Source: Myxococcales bacterium (GTDB taxonomy: Bacteria; UBA10199; 2-02-FULL-44-16; JAAZCA01). Taken from it: a DNA stretch of 12,308 nucleotides. The position numbers and the translations under genes were made by a program. Where the stretch lies: contig JAAZCA010000038.1 of NCBI GenBank assembly GCA_012513515.1, forward strand, positions 1 through 12,308, given 5' to 3'. Below the pieces are notes generated by a model. That model saw only the letters and a program-made list of their open reading frames with translations. It ran no database searches and was not told where the DNA came from. Positions 6,379 to 12,308 of the stretch are shown piece after piece. How positions within the stretch are numbered: position 1 is the stretch's first letter; each line of letters begins with the position of its first letter.

Positions 6379-7302
6379 ATGAACGATGTCATAATACTTG
6401 GCTCCGGACCGGCTGCTTTGACCGCTGCGATCTACGTTTCGAGATCGAGCTTTTCACCGCTTGTAGTCGAGGGGCTCCAGCCGGGCGGTCAGCTCACAAT
6501 CACTACGGATGTGGAAAATTTCCCCGGCTTCGCCAAACCGGTCGAGGGGCCGGCTCTTATGGCTGATATGAGGGCGCAGGCCGAGCGCCTCGGCGCGACC
6601 TTTATCTCCGGCGTCGCAGAAAAGGTGGATCTTTCAAGGCGTCCCTTTTCCATAATCGTCGGCGGGAAGGAGCTGCAGAGCAAAACCCTGATCATAGCCA
6701 CCGGCGCCTCTGCGAGGTGGCTTAATATCGAATCCGAAAAGAAACTTCATGGCAGGGGGGTCTCTGCATGCGCCACCTGCGATGGTTTCTTCTTCAGGGG
6801 CAAGGCGGTTTGCGTAATAGGTGGAGGCGATACGGCCCTCGAGGAGGCGATGTATCTGGCAAATCTTGCATCCAAGGTGACGCTCATCCACAGGCGCGAT
6901 GAGCTTCGAGCTTCCAAGTCGATGCAGGAGAGGGCTCTAAAAAATTCGAAGATAGAATTCGCATGGAACTCTGTTGTCGATGAGATCCTCGATGTGGCCA
7001 AAGGTGAGGTCACCGGCGTTAGGGTCAAGGATGTGAAGAGCGGAGAGCTGCGCGACATACCCTGCGATGGAGTCTTCGTGGCGATAGGTCACACGCCTAA
7101 CACATCTATTTTCAGGGGGCAGCTTGAGCTGGACGAGAACGGATATATCGTTACCGAAAAATCCAGCATGAAGACATCCGTGGATGGAGTGTTCGCATGC
7201 GGCGATTGTCAGGACAGCAGATACAGACAGGCTGTTACCGCAGCTGGAACCGGGTGTATGGCAGCTATCGATGCCGAGAGATTTTTGCAGGAGAACTCGT
7301 GA
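6379..7302 (+). CDS. trxB: Thioredoxin-disulfide reductase (NADPH)
   Basis: This 307 aa protein is full length for low-molecular-weight bacterial thioredoxin reductase, a cytoplasmic flavoenzyme that uses NADPH to reduce thioredoxin. The FAD motif GSGPAALTAA is at 8-17. The redox-active CATC is at 131-134, in the typical CATCDGFFFRGK setting. The NADPH domain has GGGDTALEEA (148-157) and HRRDELRAS (171-179), whose arginines normally bind the 2'-phosphate of NADPH. The C-terminal FAD segment VFACGDCQD...RQAVTAAGTGC (271-293) is intact. GAAAGGGG precedes the ATG. It is the first gene of a pair: its TGA overlaps the GTG of the following outer-membrane protein gene. Nothing points to loss of function. 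Confidence 0.97.
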   Translation: MNDVIILGSGPAALTAAIYVSRSSFSPLVVEGLQPGGQLTITTDVENFPGFAKPVEGPALMADMRAQAERLGATFISGVAEKVDLSRRPFSIIVGGKELQSKTLIIATGASARWLNIESEKKLHGRGVSACATCDGFFFRGKAVCVIGGGDTALEEAMYLANLASKVTLIHRRDELRASKSMQERALKNSKIEFAWNSVVDEILDVAKGEVTGVRVKDVKSGELRDIPCDGVFVAIGHTPNTSIFRGQLELDENGYIVTEKSSMKTSVDGVFACGDCQDSRYRQAVTAAGTGCMAAIDAERFLQENS

Positions 7303-8375
7303 AATCTGTTCCATCAACAGCGCTCGTTATAGCGGCTGTCATCCTGATTTTCCCCGTGCAACTGCACGCGAGGAACTATAACAGCTTTGGTCCGATATCC
7401 GTCAGAAATCAAAATCCGGTTTATTTACAGAATCTCGGACTTACTCCAAGGCGTGCGGAGCCGCTAGCCAGCGGGACTCTTGAGACGAGAATAGACTCGG
7501 CCTACTCGAGCATGTATGAGGCGCAGATTGGTAATAACTCCAGCATGGATTTCGATATGGAGCTCTGGCGGCTCGCGCTTCACATGGATTACGGCGTTAG
7601 AAATGACATGGAGGTTGGAATCGAAATTCCGATGCTGCATTTCAACGGCGGTTTTCTCGACAGGTTCATACAGGAGTTTCACAACTTCTTTCATCTGCCC
7701 AATGGCGGGCGCGAGAATGTGCCGAATGGAAGATTCTCTTACAGGTTTTCATCCGGAGGGAGGGACCTGCTGGATTATCCGGAGATGGGGCTTGGTCTCG
7801 GCGATATCTCATTTCACGTAAAAAATCAGCTTCTTGGCGAGGATGACGATTGGCCTGATCTCTCCTGGTTCGCGGAGATCAAGCTCCCGACGGGCAAGAA
7901 GAGCAGGGGGCTCGGCAGCGGTGCGATGGATTTCGGGGTGGGATCGATATTGGGGGTTTCCCACAAACGCGTACATGGTCACGTGAACGTCGGGCTTTAC
8001 GTGCTGGGGGGGAATCAGTCGATCAGCAATTTCATGTACAACAACATGTTGGCATTTTCCCTGGCAGGGGAGCTTACGCTCCTTCCTACCTGGTCGATGA
8101 TCGTTCAGCTGGACGGTTCCACTCCGCTTTTTAATAGCACTTCCATGGATAACTGGGATGGCGTTCCGATGAATCTCATCGTAGGGTTCAGAGGGGAGGA
8201 GCGCAGCATAATACGCAACAGCGATCTCATCTGGCAATTCGGATTTGTGGAGGATATCACCTCAAGGGGGCCGGCGGTTGACTTCACCGTCTTTTTCTCT
8301 CTCGGGATGCGCTTTGACACCCTCGGACGGCACCGTCCTGCGGGGGACTGGCTCGCCAGAAAAGTCCTGAAATAA
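7299..8375 (+). CDS. DUF3187-like outer-membrane beta-barrel protein
   Basis: This 358 aa protein has a signal peptide (a hydrophobic stretch from about 8 to 22, probable cleavage after LHA at 22-24). A body follows with alternating polar and aromatic or hydrophobic residues and many glycines, typical of an outer-membrane beta-barrel. The early GPISVRNQNPVYLQNLGLTP segment and the later EIKLPTGKKSRGLGSGAMDFGVG segment resemble DUF3187 proteins, whose function is unknown. Lysine-proline-threonine-glycine followed by a G-rich strand is common to many barrel families. The GTG start at 7299 was chosen over in-frame codons upstream inside trxB because AGGAGA precedes it and a signal peptide begins there. 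It overlaps the trxB stop by GTGA, so translation is probably coupled. A two-way terminator lies just downstream. The DUF3187 name is from memory of the family and should be searched. Confidence 0.78.
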   Translation: MKSVPSTALVIAAVILIFPVQLHARNYNSFGPISVRNQNPVYLQNLGLTPRRAEPLASGTLETRIDSAYSSMYEAQIGNNSSMDFDMELWRLALHMDYGVRNDMEVGIEIPMLHFNGGFLDRFIQEFHNFFHLPNGGRENVPNGRFSYRFSSGGRDLLDYPEMGLGLGDISFHVKNQLLGEDDDWPDLSWFAEIKLPTGKKSRGLGSGAMDFGVGSILGVSHKRVHGHVNVGLYVLGGNQSISNFMYNNMLAFSLAGELTLLPTWSMIVQLDGSTPLFNSTSMDNWDGVPMNLIVGFRGEERSIIRNSDLIWQFGFVEDITSRGPAVDFTVFFSLGMRFDTLGRHRPAGDWLARKVLK

Positions 8376-8387
8376 AATATCCTGAGA

Positions 8388-8424
8388 TAAAAAAAGGCAT
8401 GTGGAAAGCGCATGCCCTTTTTCT
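8388..8424. terminator. Two-way intrinsic terminator between the DUF3187-like gene and ssb
   Basis: GGCATG (8396-8401) pairs with CATGCC (8411-8416). The stem is flanked by an A-run on the left and CTTTTTCT on the right, so it yields a T-rich tail on both strands. It sits between two converging genes (ends at 8375 and 8445) and probably terminates both. Confidence 0.75.
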
Positions 8425-8444
8425 ATTCGCGTGTCGATCGTCCG

Positions 8445-8876
8445 TCAAAATGGTATGTCGTCGGGCCCCGCATCTATGTCGAACGCAGGGGCTTCGTCGG
8501 AGTTGGCAGGTGGCGATGTGAACTCGACGGAACGCCCGGAGGAATCCCCCTTGGAACCGAGAAACTGAACGCTCTGTGCGACGACTTCGGTCGTGTAGCG
8601 TTTCTTCCCTTCCTTGTCGTCCCACTGGCGGGTCTGCAGCTTTCCTTCGATATAGACCTGGCGGCCCTTCGAGAGGTATTGCGCGCAGTTTTCAGCCTGT
8701 GCACCCCAGACCACTATGCGATGCCATTCGGTTTTTTCCTGTTTCTGGCCGCTTTTGTCCTTCCAGGTCTCCGATGTAGCGAGGTTGAATTTCGCGACGC
8801 TTCTCCCGCTTCCCGTTACCAGTTTTTCTGGATCGGTTCCAAGCCTGCCGACCAATATCACCTTATTTACACTCAT
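8445..8876 (-). CDS. ssb: Single-stranded DNA-binding protein
   Basis: This 143 aa protein binds single-stranded DNA as a tetramer and recruits replication and repair proteins through its C-terminal tail. The OB-fold spans about residues 1-107, starting [17 protein letters not shown], with the conserved HRIVVWG (52-58), EGKLQTRQW (77-85) and tryptophans at 38, 51, 57 and 85. A short linker leads to the acidic tip DDIPF, the normal partner-binding tail. The ATG follows AAGGAAGGA, which lies inside the end of the upstream TPR-lipoprotein gene. The gap between the two genes is only 2 bases, so they are probably co-transcribed. The length is shorter than E. coli SSB because the linker is short. 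Confidence 0.97.
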   Translation of the reverse strand: MSVNKVILVGRLGTDPEKLVTGSGRSVAKFNLATSETWKDKSGQKQEKTEWHRIVVWGAQAENCAQYLSKGRQVYIEGKLQTRQWDDKEGKKRYTTEVVAQSVQFLGSKGDSSGRSVEFTSPPANSDEAPAFDIDAGPDDIPF

Positions 8877-8878
8877 AT

Positions 8879-9589
8879 CTAGTCCTTCCTTTTGTCTATT
8901 TGTTTCTCCAAACCCCTGAAGGAGATCTTCCAGTCTTCATATGAGGCGTCATGCTTCCATTGTTGGACCAGCGATTTTGCATCCGCCAGGGCCTCGATCG
9001 CGTCGCCGAATTTCTCCTGTGAGAGGTAGTTTTCGGCAAGCGAGAGATAGTTTTCCGGATAATCCGGGGCGAGTTCGACCGCTTTTTTAAGACAGCTTTC
9101 CGCGAAGGGGAGGTTGCGCGTAACGCTTTCAACGTTGCCGCCGGTCTGCGGGAGCTGCGTGTAGATCTGTCCGAGCATCCGATATGCCCCTGCGTGCTCG
9201 TATTTCGGATCGAGAGAGATGACGGCGTTGCAGTCATCTATCATTCTCTTGATGCCGTTTTGATAGCCCAGCACGCGGACCTTGTAATATAGGCCGGTGT
9301 TGACGGCCCTCCAGTATCGGCAGCCCGCATTTTCCGGGGCGTGCATGAGGCAGCGCTCCGCGATCTCCATCCCTTTTTCGGCGTAATCCTTAGATTTGCC
9401 GCGATCCTTCTCTTCCATCGCTTTGAGTGCCAACTCTCGCGATTCGCCCTGCATCGCGTACTGATTGGCTTTTCCGTTCATCGTCGATGGATTTACAGCT
9501 GAAGCGCTGCTGGAGCAGGAAGCAAAGTGCACGCAGGCCGCAACTGCGGTCAGTATGAGGGCTGGACTTATTCTAATCATGGCTCGCAT
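8879..9589 (-). CDS. TPR-containing lipoprotein (possibly TatT-like)
   Basis: This 236 aa protein begins with a lipoprotein signal peptide: a basic n-region, the hydrophobic stretch ALILTAVAA and a lipobox cysteine at 19 (VAAC), or alternatively 25 (FASC). The mature part is alpha-helical with tetratricopeptide-type repeats. The clearest is at about 165-205 ([20 protein letters not shown], then another helix pair with [12 protein letters not shown]). The pattern of an alanine-rich N-terminus, a YWRAV motif and late TPRs recalls the TatT family of TRAP-transporter-associated lipoproteins, but no TRAP transporter genes are here, so that match is tentative. The first ATG has AGGG only one base upstream; the in-frame ATG at 9580 (fourth codon) is an equally likely start and keeps the signal peptide. 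It precedes ssb by 2 bases. Confidence 0.8.
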   Translation of the reverse strand: MRAMIRISPALILTAVAACVHFASCSSSASAVNPSTMNGKANQYAMQGESRELALKAMEEKDRGKSKDYAEKGMEIAERCLMHAPENAGCRYWRAVNTGLYYKVRVLGYQNGIKRMIDDCNAVISLDPKYEHAGAYRMLGQIYTQLPQTGGNVESVTRNLPFAESCLKKAVELAPDYPENYLSLAENYLSQEKFGDAIEALADAKSLVQQWKHDASYEDWKISFRGLEKQIDKRKD

Positions 9590-9688
9590 GCCCTAGCAGG
9601 TTTTGTTGTCACCTTCAAGGGATTAAATATGGGAAATGCGCGGGCCTTTGCATAAGGGGAGTCAGGGCAGACGCCGCATATCAACAGC

Positions 9689-9717
9689 TTGACTTAACGG
9701 GGGTTTTTCTGTTAGCC
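9689..9717 (+). promoter_or_regulatory. Candidate promoter of tRNA-Cys
   Basis: TTGACT (9689-9694), close to the -35 consensus, is followed after 17 bases by a poor -10 (TTAGCC, 9712-9717), which would start transcription a few bases before the tRNA. The -10 is weak. The call rests mainly on the -35 and the position. Confidence 0.3.
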
Positions 9718-9732
9718 AGCGTATTCGTTTTT

Positions 9733-9805
9733 GGCGGCGTACCCAAATGGCTAAGGGGACGGTCTGCAAAACCGTTATCTACCGGTTCAATTCCGGTCGC
9801 CGCCT
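9733..9805 (+). tRNA. tRNA-Cys (anticodon GCA)
   Basis: A complete cloverleaf can be folded. The acceptor stem is GGCGGCG (9733-9739) with CGCCGCC (9798-9804). The D arm has CCC/GGG with a GG-containing loop. The anticodon stem is ACGGT/ACCGT around the loop CTGCAAA, with GCA at 9766-9768. The variable loop is five bases, and the T arm is ACCGG/CCGGT around TTCAATT. The discriminator base is T (9805), the expected identity base for cysteine. The CCA end is not encoded and must be added enzymatically. There are no integrase or duplicated tRNA ends to suggest use as an attachment site. Confidence 0.96.
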
Positions 9806-9819
9806 CAGATGGAATTTAT

Positions 9820-9851
9820 GGGCATGCGCATGGCGCGTGCCCGTTTTTTTT
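9820..9851 (+). terminator. Intrinsic terminator downstream of tRNA-Cys
   Basis: GGGCATGCGC (9820-9829) pairs with GCGCGTGCCC (9833-9842), a ten-pair stem with one G-T wobble and a three-base loop, followed by G and eight T (9844-9851). It begins 14 bases after the tRNA. The T-run overlaps the stop codon (9850-9852) of the opposing TSP3-protein gene. On the minus strand no T-run follows the hairpin. Confidence 0.9.
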
Positions 9852-11949
9852 ACATCCTGTTTTGGAATTTCAATTGGCAGCTTCCGAAGAGATCTGGATC
9901 CGAGAGGTCGAGCTTCAGCACCCTGCCATCCGTCGTTCCAACGAAGAGCCACGATGCGCTTGCCACGATATTCGCAGCGCCGTAGGAGACTTTTACGCAC
10001 TCCATCCCCTGGGATGTGAATGTGTTTTTATCCACGTTTACACGCACTATCCTCTCTCCCGCTGCGAGATATATATGGAGGGACTGCTGCGTCGTGTCTT
10101 CTGCCGCAGCTTGATCGAAGGAGATATCCGTTATCTTGGCCTCTGCAGGTATGGCGTCTTCAAGAGAGATGTCGTGCTGATCGGCAGAAACCGAGGTAAC
10201 ATCCACAAATTTTAGCGAGTGATGGGGTTTTGCCATCGGTACCACCGCAATCGTTCCTGAGTTCATCAGGTTGAGTTCCGGGATGTGGTGAGCCTCGACA
10301 TCTCCTACCGGACCGCTGAATCCTATCCATGCGCTCATCATCATACTTGACTCATTTCCGGGATGGAGACCGATTCCAGCCATGTGTCCTTGGTCGCCGG
10401 CGCTCATGACAAGCAGCAGGTTGCACGGGCTGTACCTCTTGCAGCCATCGCTGTCGATGTTGGTACGGGCCATCGCTACTGACCTTCTGGTGACATTCAT
10501 CAGGTCAACGTCCGGAATTCTGTCGAATGTTTCGGGGATCAGGTGCGTCATTTTGAACTGCTTTTGCGACCAGTCTGGATGATCGCGGTACCCGACCAAA
10601 AGCGAGGGCGAGCTACAGAGATCCTCAGGATCCGGCGGACAATAGAAATGGCTTATGAATATAGTGCTCTCAGATAAGGTCGGAGAGTCGATAAAGCCTA
10701 TCGGATATGTGGGGTAGAAGAAACTGTCCTCTACTATATGTGCCGATGAGAATTGATAGCTCTGAACGGGGGGATTTTGGACCCTGTCAAATCTTCCCAT
10801 TACCGTAGGAGTCTCCCCAACCCCCATTGCAAGAGCTAGCCCTCCGTGATCTCTGGGCACGTAGCTCTGTGCTACCACGGGAATTTGTGCGACAGGGATC
10901 TCGATTCCGGCGGAACATGTCAGAGCGCTGGAGGTCGCTTGGCATTCGACCAAAGAGGGCTTGCCGACCGGAGTCATGCCGTACAATATGAGTTCGCCAT
11001 TATAGAGGTCCATATCGGCGGTGAAAATTCCGGAGAAGACCTCCTTCATAGAAGGATCGCAGAGATCGCCGATTCCGTCCTCATTGGAATCTTTCTGTGC
11101 CGGGTTCGCCATATCAGGACAGTTGTCCAGGCAATCTTCTATCCCATCTTCGTCCGCATCCTTATCCGGGACTCCGCAGCCGCATACGCCGGGGTGGATC
11201 TTGTCGGGATCGGTTGGGCAATCATCGCATGCGTCGCCGACGCCGTCATTGTCGCTGTCGATTTGATCAGGGTTATAGTCCTCCGGGCAGTTGTCCTCTT
11301 CATCTATTACGCCATCTCCATCCATATCCGGTCGTCCAACCTCTGCTTCCGCTTCCACTTCTGAAGGATTTTCAATGTCGCAATTGTCGGGCGGGATATT
11401 CATATCCAGTTCAGATATGTCGCCCATATCATCCACGTCCTCTATATCACCCACATCCCCTACGTCATCTGCGTCGTCGGGTGGAATATCCGTACGGGGG
11501 GTGTCCGGTTCTGTGTCAGGCCTGCGTGGAAGTTCCTGTGCATCATAGGTGTCGGGAGGGGTTATCTGATCAGTGGGGGTGTCCATTTCCACATAGCCAT
11601 CGTAGGCGTCGAATGAGATATCATTTCCGCTCGGTGGGAGGCCAGTACACCCGAACATAAACCCACCGCTTCCGAGGAGAAATTTGTATAAATTGCTTCC
11701 GAAGGAAGGCTTGTGTACGACGCGCATATCGCATGCGTACTTCCCCTCGAATTCCTTGCAGTCGAGGAAGAATTGGCGGTCGTCGCGATTCTTGAAAGCT
11801 ATTGTTACGGTATCCTCAGGGGATTCGAAAGAGGGCCACGAACTGACGTCGGTGACCCAACGGCAGTCCTCTCTGGAATCCTTGCCGTGGCAGAACTTCT
11901 CCATGGCAAGCCCTATCGCAAGATGTAATCTTTTGTTCTCAATTCCCAT
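9850..11949 (-). CDS. Large secreted or surface protein with thrombospondin type 3 repeats and a C-terminal beta-propeller-like region
   Basis: This 699 aa protein has distinct parts. Residues 1-85 form an unrecognised cysteine-containing segment (C20, C29, C64, C73). FLLGSGGFMFGC (90-101) resembles a lipoprotein h-region and lipobox. Residues 104-207 are a very acidic, proline-rich linker with repeated D-D/V-G-D units. Residues 208-298 hold calcium-binding TSP3 repeats (DMDGDGVIDEEDNCP, DSDNDGVGDACDDCP, DADEDGIEDCLDNCP, DSNEDGIGDLCD). Residues 302-699 are beta-rich, ending in a propeller-blade-like WLFVGTTDGRVLKLDL (667-682). TSP3 repeats are typical of extracellular proteins in Myxococcota-like bacteria. 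The ATG at 11949 has GGAGAGG in front of it. An in-frame ATG at 11727 (M75) would start a protein with a lipoprotein signal peptide, MRVVHKPSFGSNLYK then FLLGSGGFMFGC, but has a poorly spaced ribosome binding site. The function is unknown. Confidence 0.8.
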   Translation of the reverse strand: MGIENKRLHLAIGLAMEKFCHGKDSREDCRWVTDVSSWPSFESPEDTVTIAFKNRDDRQFFLDCKEFEGKYACDMRVVHKPSFGSNLYKFLLGSGGFMFGCTGLPPSGNDISFDAYDGYVEMDTPTDQITPPDTYDAQELPRRPDTEPDTPRTDIPPDDADDVGDVGDIEDVDDMGDISELDMNIPPDNCDIENPSEVEAEAEVGRPDMDGDGVIDEEDNCPEDYNPDQIDSDNDGVGDACDDCPTDPDKIHPGVCGCGVPDKDADEDGIEDCLDNCPDMANPAQKDSNEDGIGDLCDPSMKEVFSGIFTADMDLYNGELILYGMTPVGKPSLVECQATSSALTCSAGIEIPVAQIPVVAQSYVPRDHGGLALAMGVGETPTVMGRFDRVQNPPVQSYQFSSAHIVEDSFFYPTYPIGFIDSPTLSESTIFISHFYCPPDPEDLCSSPSLLVGYRDHPDWSQKQFKMTHLIPETFDRIPDVDLMNVTRRSVAMARTNIDSDGCKRYSPCNLLLVMSAGDQGHMAGIGLHPGNESSMMMSAWIGFSGPVGDVEAHHIPELNLMNSGTIAVVPMAKPHHSLKFVDVTSVSADQHDISLEDAIPAEAKITDISFDQAAAEDTTQQSLHIYLAAGERIVRVNVDKNTFTSQGMECVKVSYGAANIVASASWLFVGTTDGRVLKLDLSDPDLFGSCQLKFQNRM

Positions 11950-12143
11950 TGTTCCTCTCCACTAGCAAATTTTTTCCTCTTACCTTCATTTTCGTAAAAA
12001 GCGGTATTATGTTGTGTGATTTTTTCGTGATTTCGTGTTTTGGATGATCTTGCGAACCAGTCTATGCTTTTGGCATAATCAGCCTTTCAAATCAAAGCTT
12101 TTTTGGGATCCGGGGATGCGGGTAATCCTGCTTTCCGAGAGGG
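11950..12143. other. Non-coding region between the TSP3-protein gene and the right inverted repeat
   Basis: No credible coding region was seen. On the minus strand a CATAAT (complement of 12006-12011) could be a -10 for the TSP3-protein gene, without a good -35. Short repeats of TCGTGATTT type occur at about 12015-12040, and TTGTGTGAT at 12012-12020 is one base off a motif found in the inverted repeats. TATGC/GCATA forms a small hairpin near 12063-12077. Confidence 0.5.
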
Positions 12144-12154
12144 AAGGGAAAATC

Positions 12155-12196
12155 ACGCAACTTTTTCGTATTTTAGGCGAAAACCATTACGCAACT
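12155..12196 (+). repeat. Pair of ACGCAACT direct repeats upstream of the right terminal gene
   Basis: ACGCAACT occurs at 12155-12162 and 12189-12196, 34 bases apart. Both lie upstream of the candidate -35 at 12203. They mirror the pair in the left repeat copy. Confidence 0.35.
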
Positions 12197-12202
12197 AATG
12201 GC

Positions 12203-12231
12203 TTGAATTCCGGTTGCTTATGGCGTAGAAA
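12203..12231 (+). promoter_or_regulatory. Candidate sigma70-type promoter of the right terminal gene
   Basis: TTGAAT (12203-12208), a 17-base spacer and TAGAAA (12226-12231) lie about 45 bases before the ATG at 12276. It is identical to the left copy. Prediction only. Confidence 0.4.
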
Positions 12232-12275
12232 ATTACCCGTCCTGCGCTTTTGTGGCCTGTTTTTTGGAGGTTTTA

Positions 12276-12308
12276 ATGAGATTCAGGATCTTTCTTTTAG
12301 CGCTTTTG
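12276..12308 (+). CDS. Start of an outward-facing exported protein gene (partial, 11 codons)
   Basis: An ATG at 12276 follows GGAGG (12266-12270) with a five-base gap and opens MRFRIFLLALL, a signal-peptide-like start cut by the window edge. The nucleotide sequence is identical to the left-end gene start, so the two are recent paralogues or at least share a recently homogenised 5' region. The product is unknown. Confidence 0.6.
   Translation, partial: MRFRIFLLALL

Larger units (their letters stand above)
12144..12308. repeat. Right copy of the 165-bp inverted terminal repeat
   Basis: This is the reverse complement of 1-165, identical except for one base (12181). The perfect part is the outermost 127 bases. 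It holds the same candidate promoter, GGAGG site and 11-codon gene start, pointing out of the window on the plus strand. Confidence 0.97.

Noticed and set aside
7197-8375. A longer form of the DUF3187-like gene starting inside trxB
   Set aside because: The extra 34 codons lie within the conserved end of trxB. The GTG at 7299 has a good ribosome binding site and begins a normal signal peptide.
562-9589. comM and ssb as parts of a local competence locus
   Set aside because: They lie over 6 kb apart in different units, and no DNA-uptake or pilus gene lies between or beside them.
9733-9805. tRNA-Cys as an attachment site of a genomic island
   Set aside because: No integrase and no direct duplicate of the tRNA 3' end are seen in the window.
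1-12308. The inverted ends as terminal repeats of a transposon, linear plasmid or phage
   Set aside because: No transposase, integrase, replication or phage gene is present. The interior holds housekeeping genes (ssb, trxB, tRNA-Cys, comM). The repeats themselves contain outward gene starts, and the perfect match ends at an assembly-like 127 bp.

Overview
The window is a 12.3 kb piece of a bacterial chromosome with about six transcription units. Evidence for a Gram-negative host: a probable outer-membrane beta-barrel of DUF3187 type, a TPR lipoprotein, a cell-surface protein with thrombospondin type 3 repeats, a ComM/YifB ATPase, and GGAGG-type ribosome binding sites. Acidic TSP3-repeat surface proteins and an iron-sulfur-rich oxidoreductase would fit a member of the former Deltaproteobacteria or a related uncultured lineage. 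That placement is an inference; no rRNA is present to test it.

Layout. Both ends (1-165 and 12144-12308) carry the same sequence in inverted orientation. Each copy holds an upstream region, a GGAGG site and the first 11 codons of an outward-facing gene with a signal-peptide-like start. Inside the left copy is about 400 bp of degenerate repetitive DNA without genes. Next come comM (minus strand) and, diverging from it, a TrpF-like TIM-barrel gene (plus strand) that lacks the usual catalytic cysteine motif. This gene meets, tail to tail, a minus-strand two-gene operon. The operon encodes a four-domain iron-sulfur/FAD electron-transfer subunit (696 aa) and a DAO-type FAD dehydrogenase subunit (384 aa), overlapping by ATGA. 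Diverging from the operon is a plus-strand pair, trxB and a DUF3187-like outer-membrane protein, overlapping by GTGA. A two-way terminator separates that pair from a minus-strand TPR-lipoprotein/ssb pair. A tRNA-Cys(GCA) with its own terminator follows, then a 699 aa TSP3-repeat surface protein on the minus strand.

How the genes relate. The clearest functional unit is the alpha/beta dehydrogenase, which should oxidise a secondary amine, imino acid or D-amino acid at the beta-subunit FAD and pass electrons through the alpha-subunit flavin and Fe-S centres. Thioredoxin reductase, SSB, ComM and tRNA-Cys are housekeeping functions. The DUF3187-like protein, the TPR lipoprotein, the TSP3 protein and the two truncated terminal genes belong to the envelope or are exported.

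The most noteworthy structural signal is the inverted terminal repeat. It is identical for exactly 127 bp from each end, has one mismatch, and then matches for 37 more. A 127-bp limit looks like an assembly-graph break at a repeat (a common maximum k-mer size). If so, the genome holds at least two inverted copies of a gene start with a near-identical control region. The TrpF-like protein and the fused Fe-S subunit are the best candidates for unusual biochemistry.
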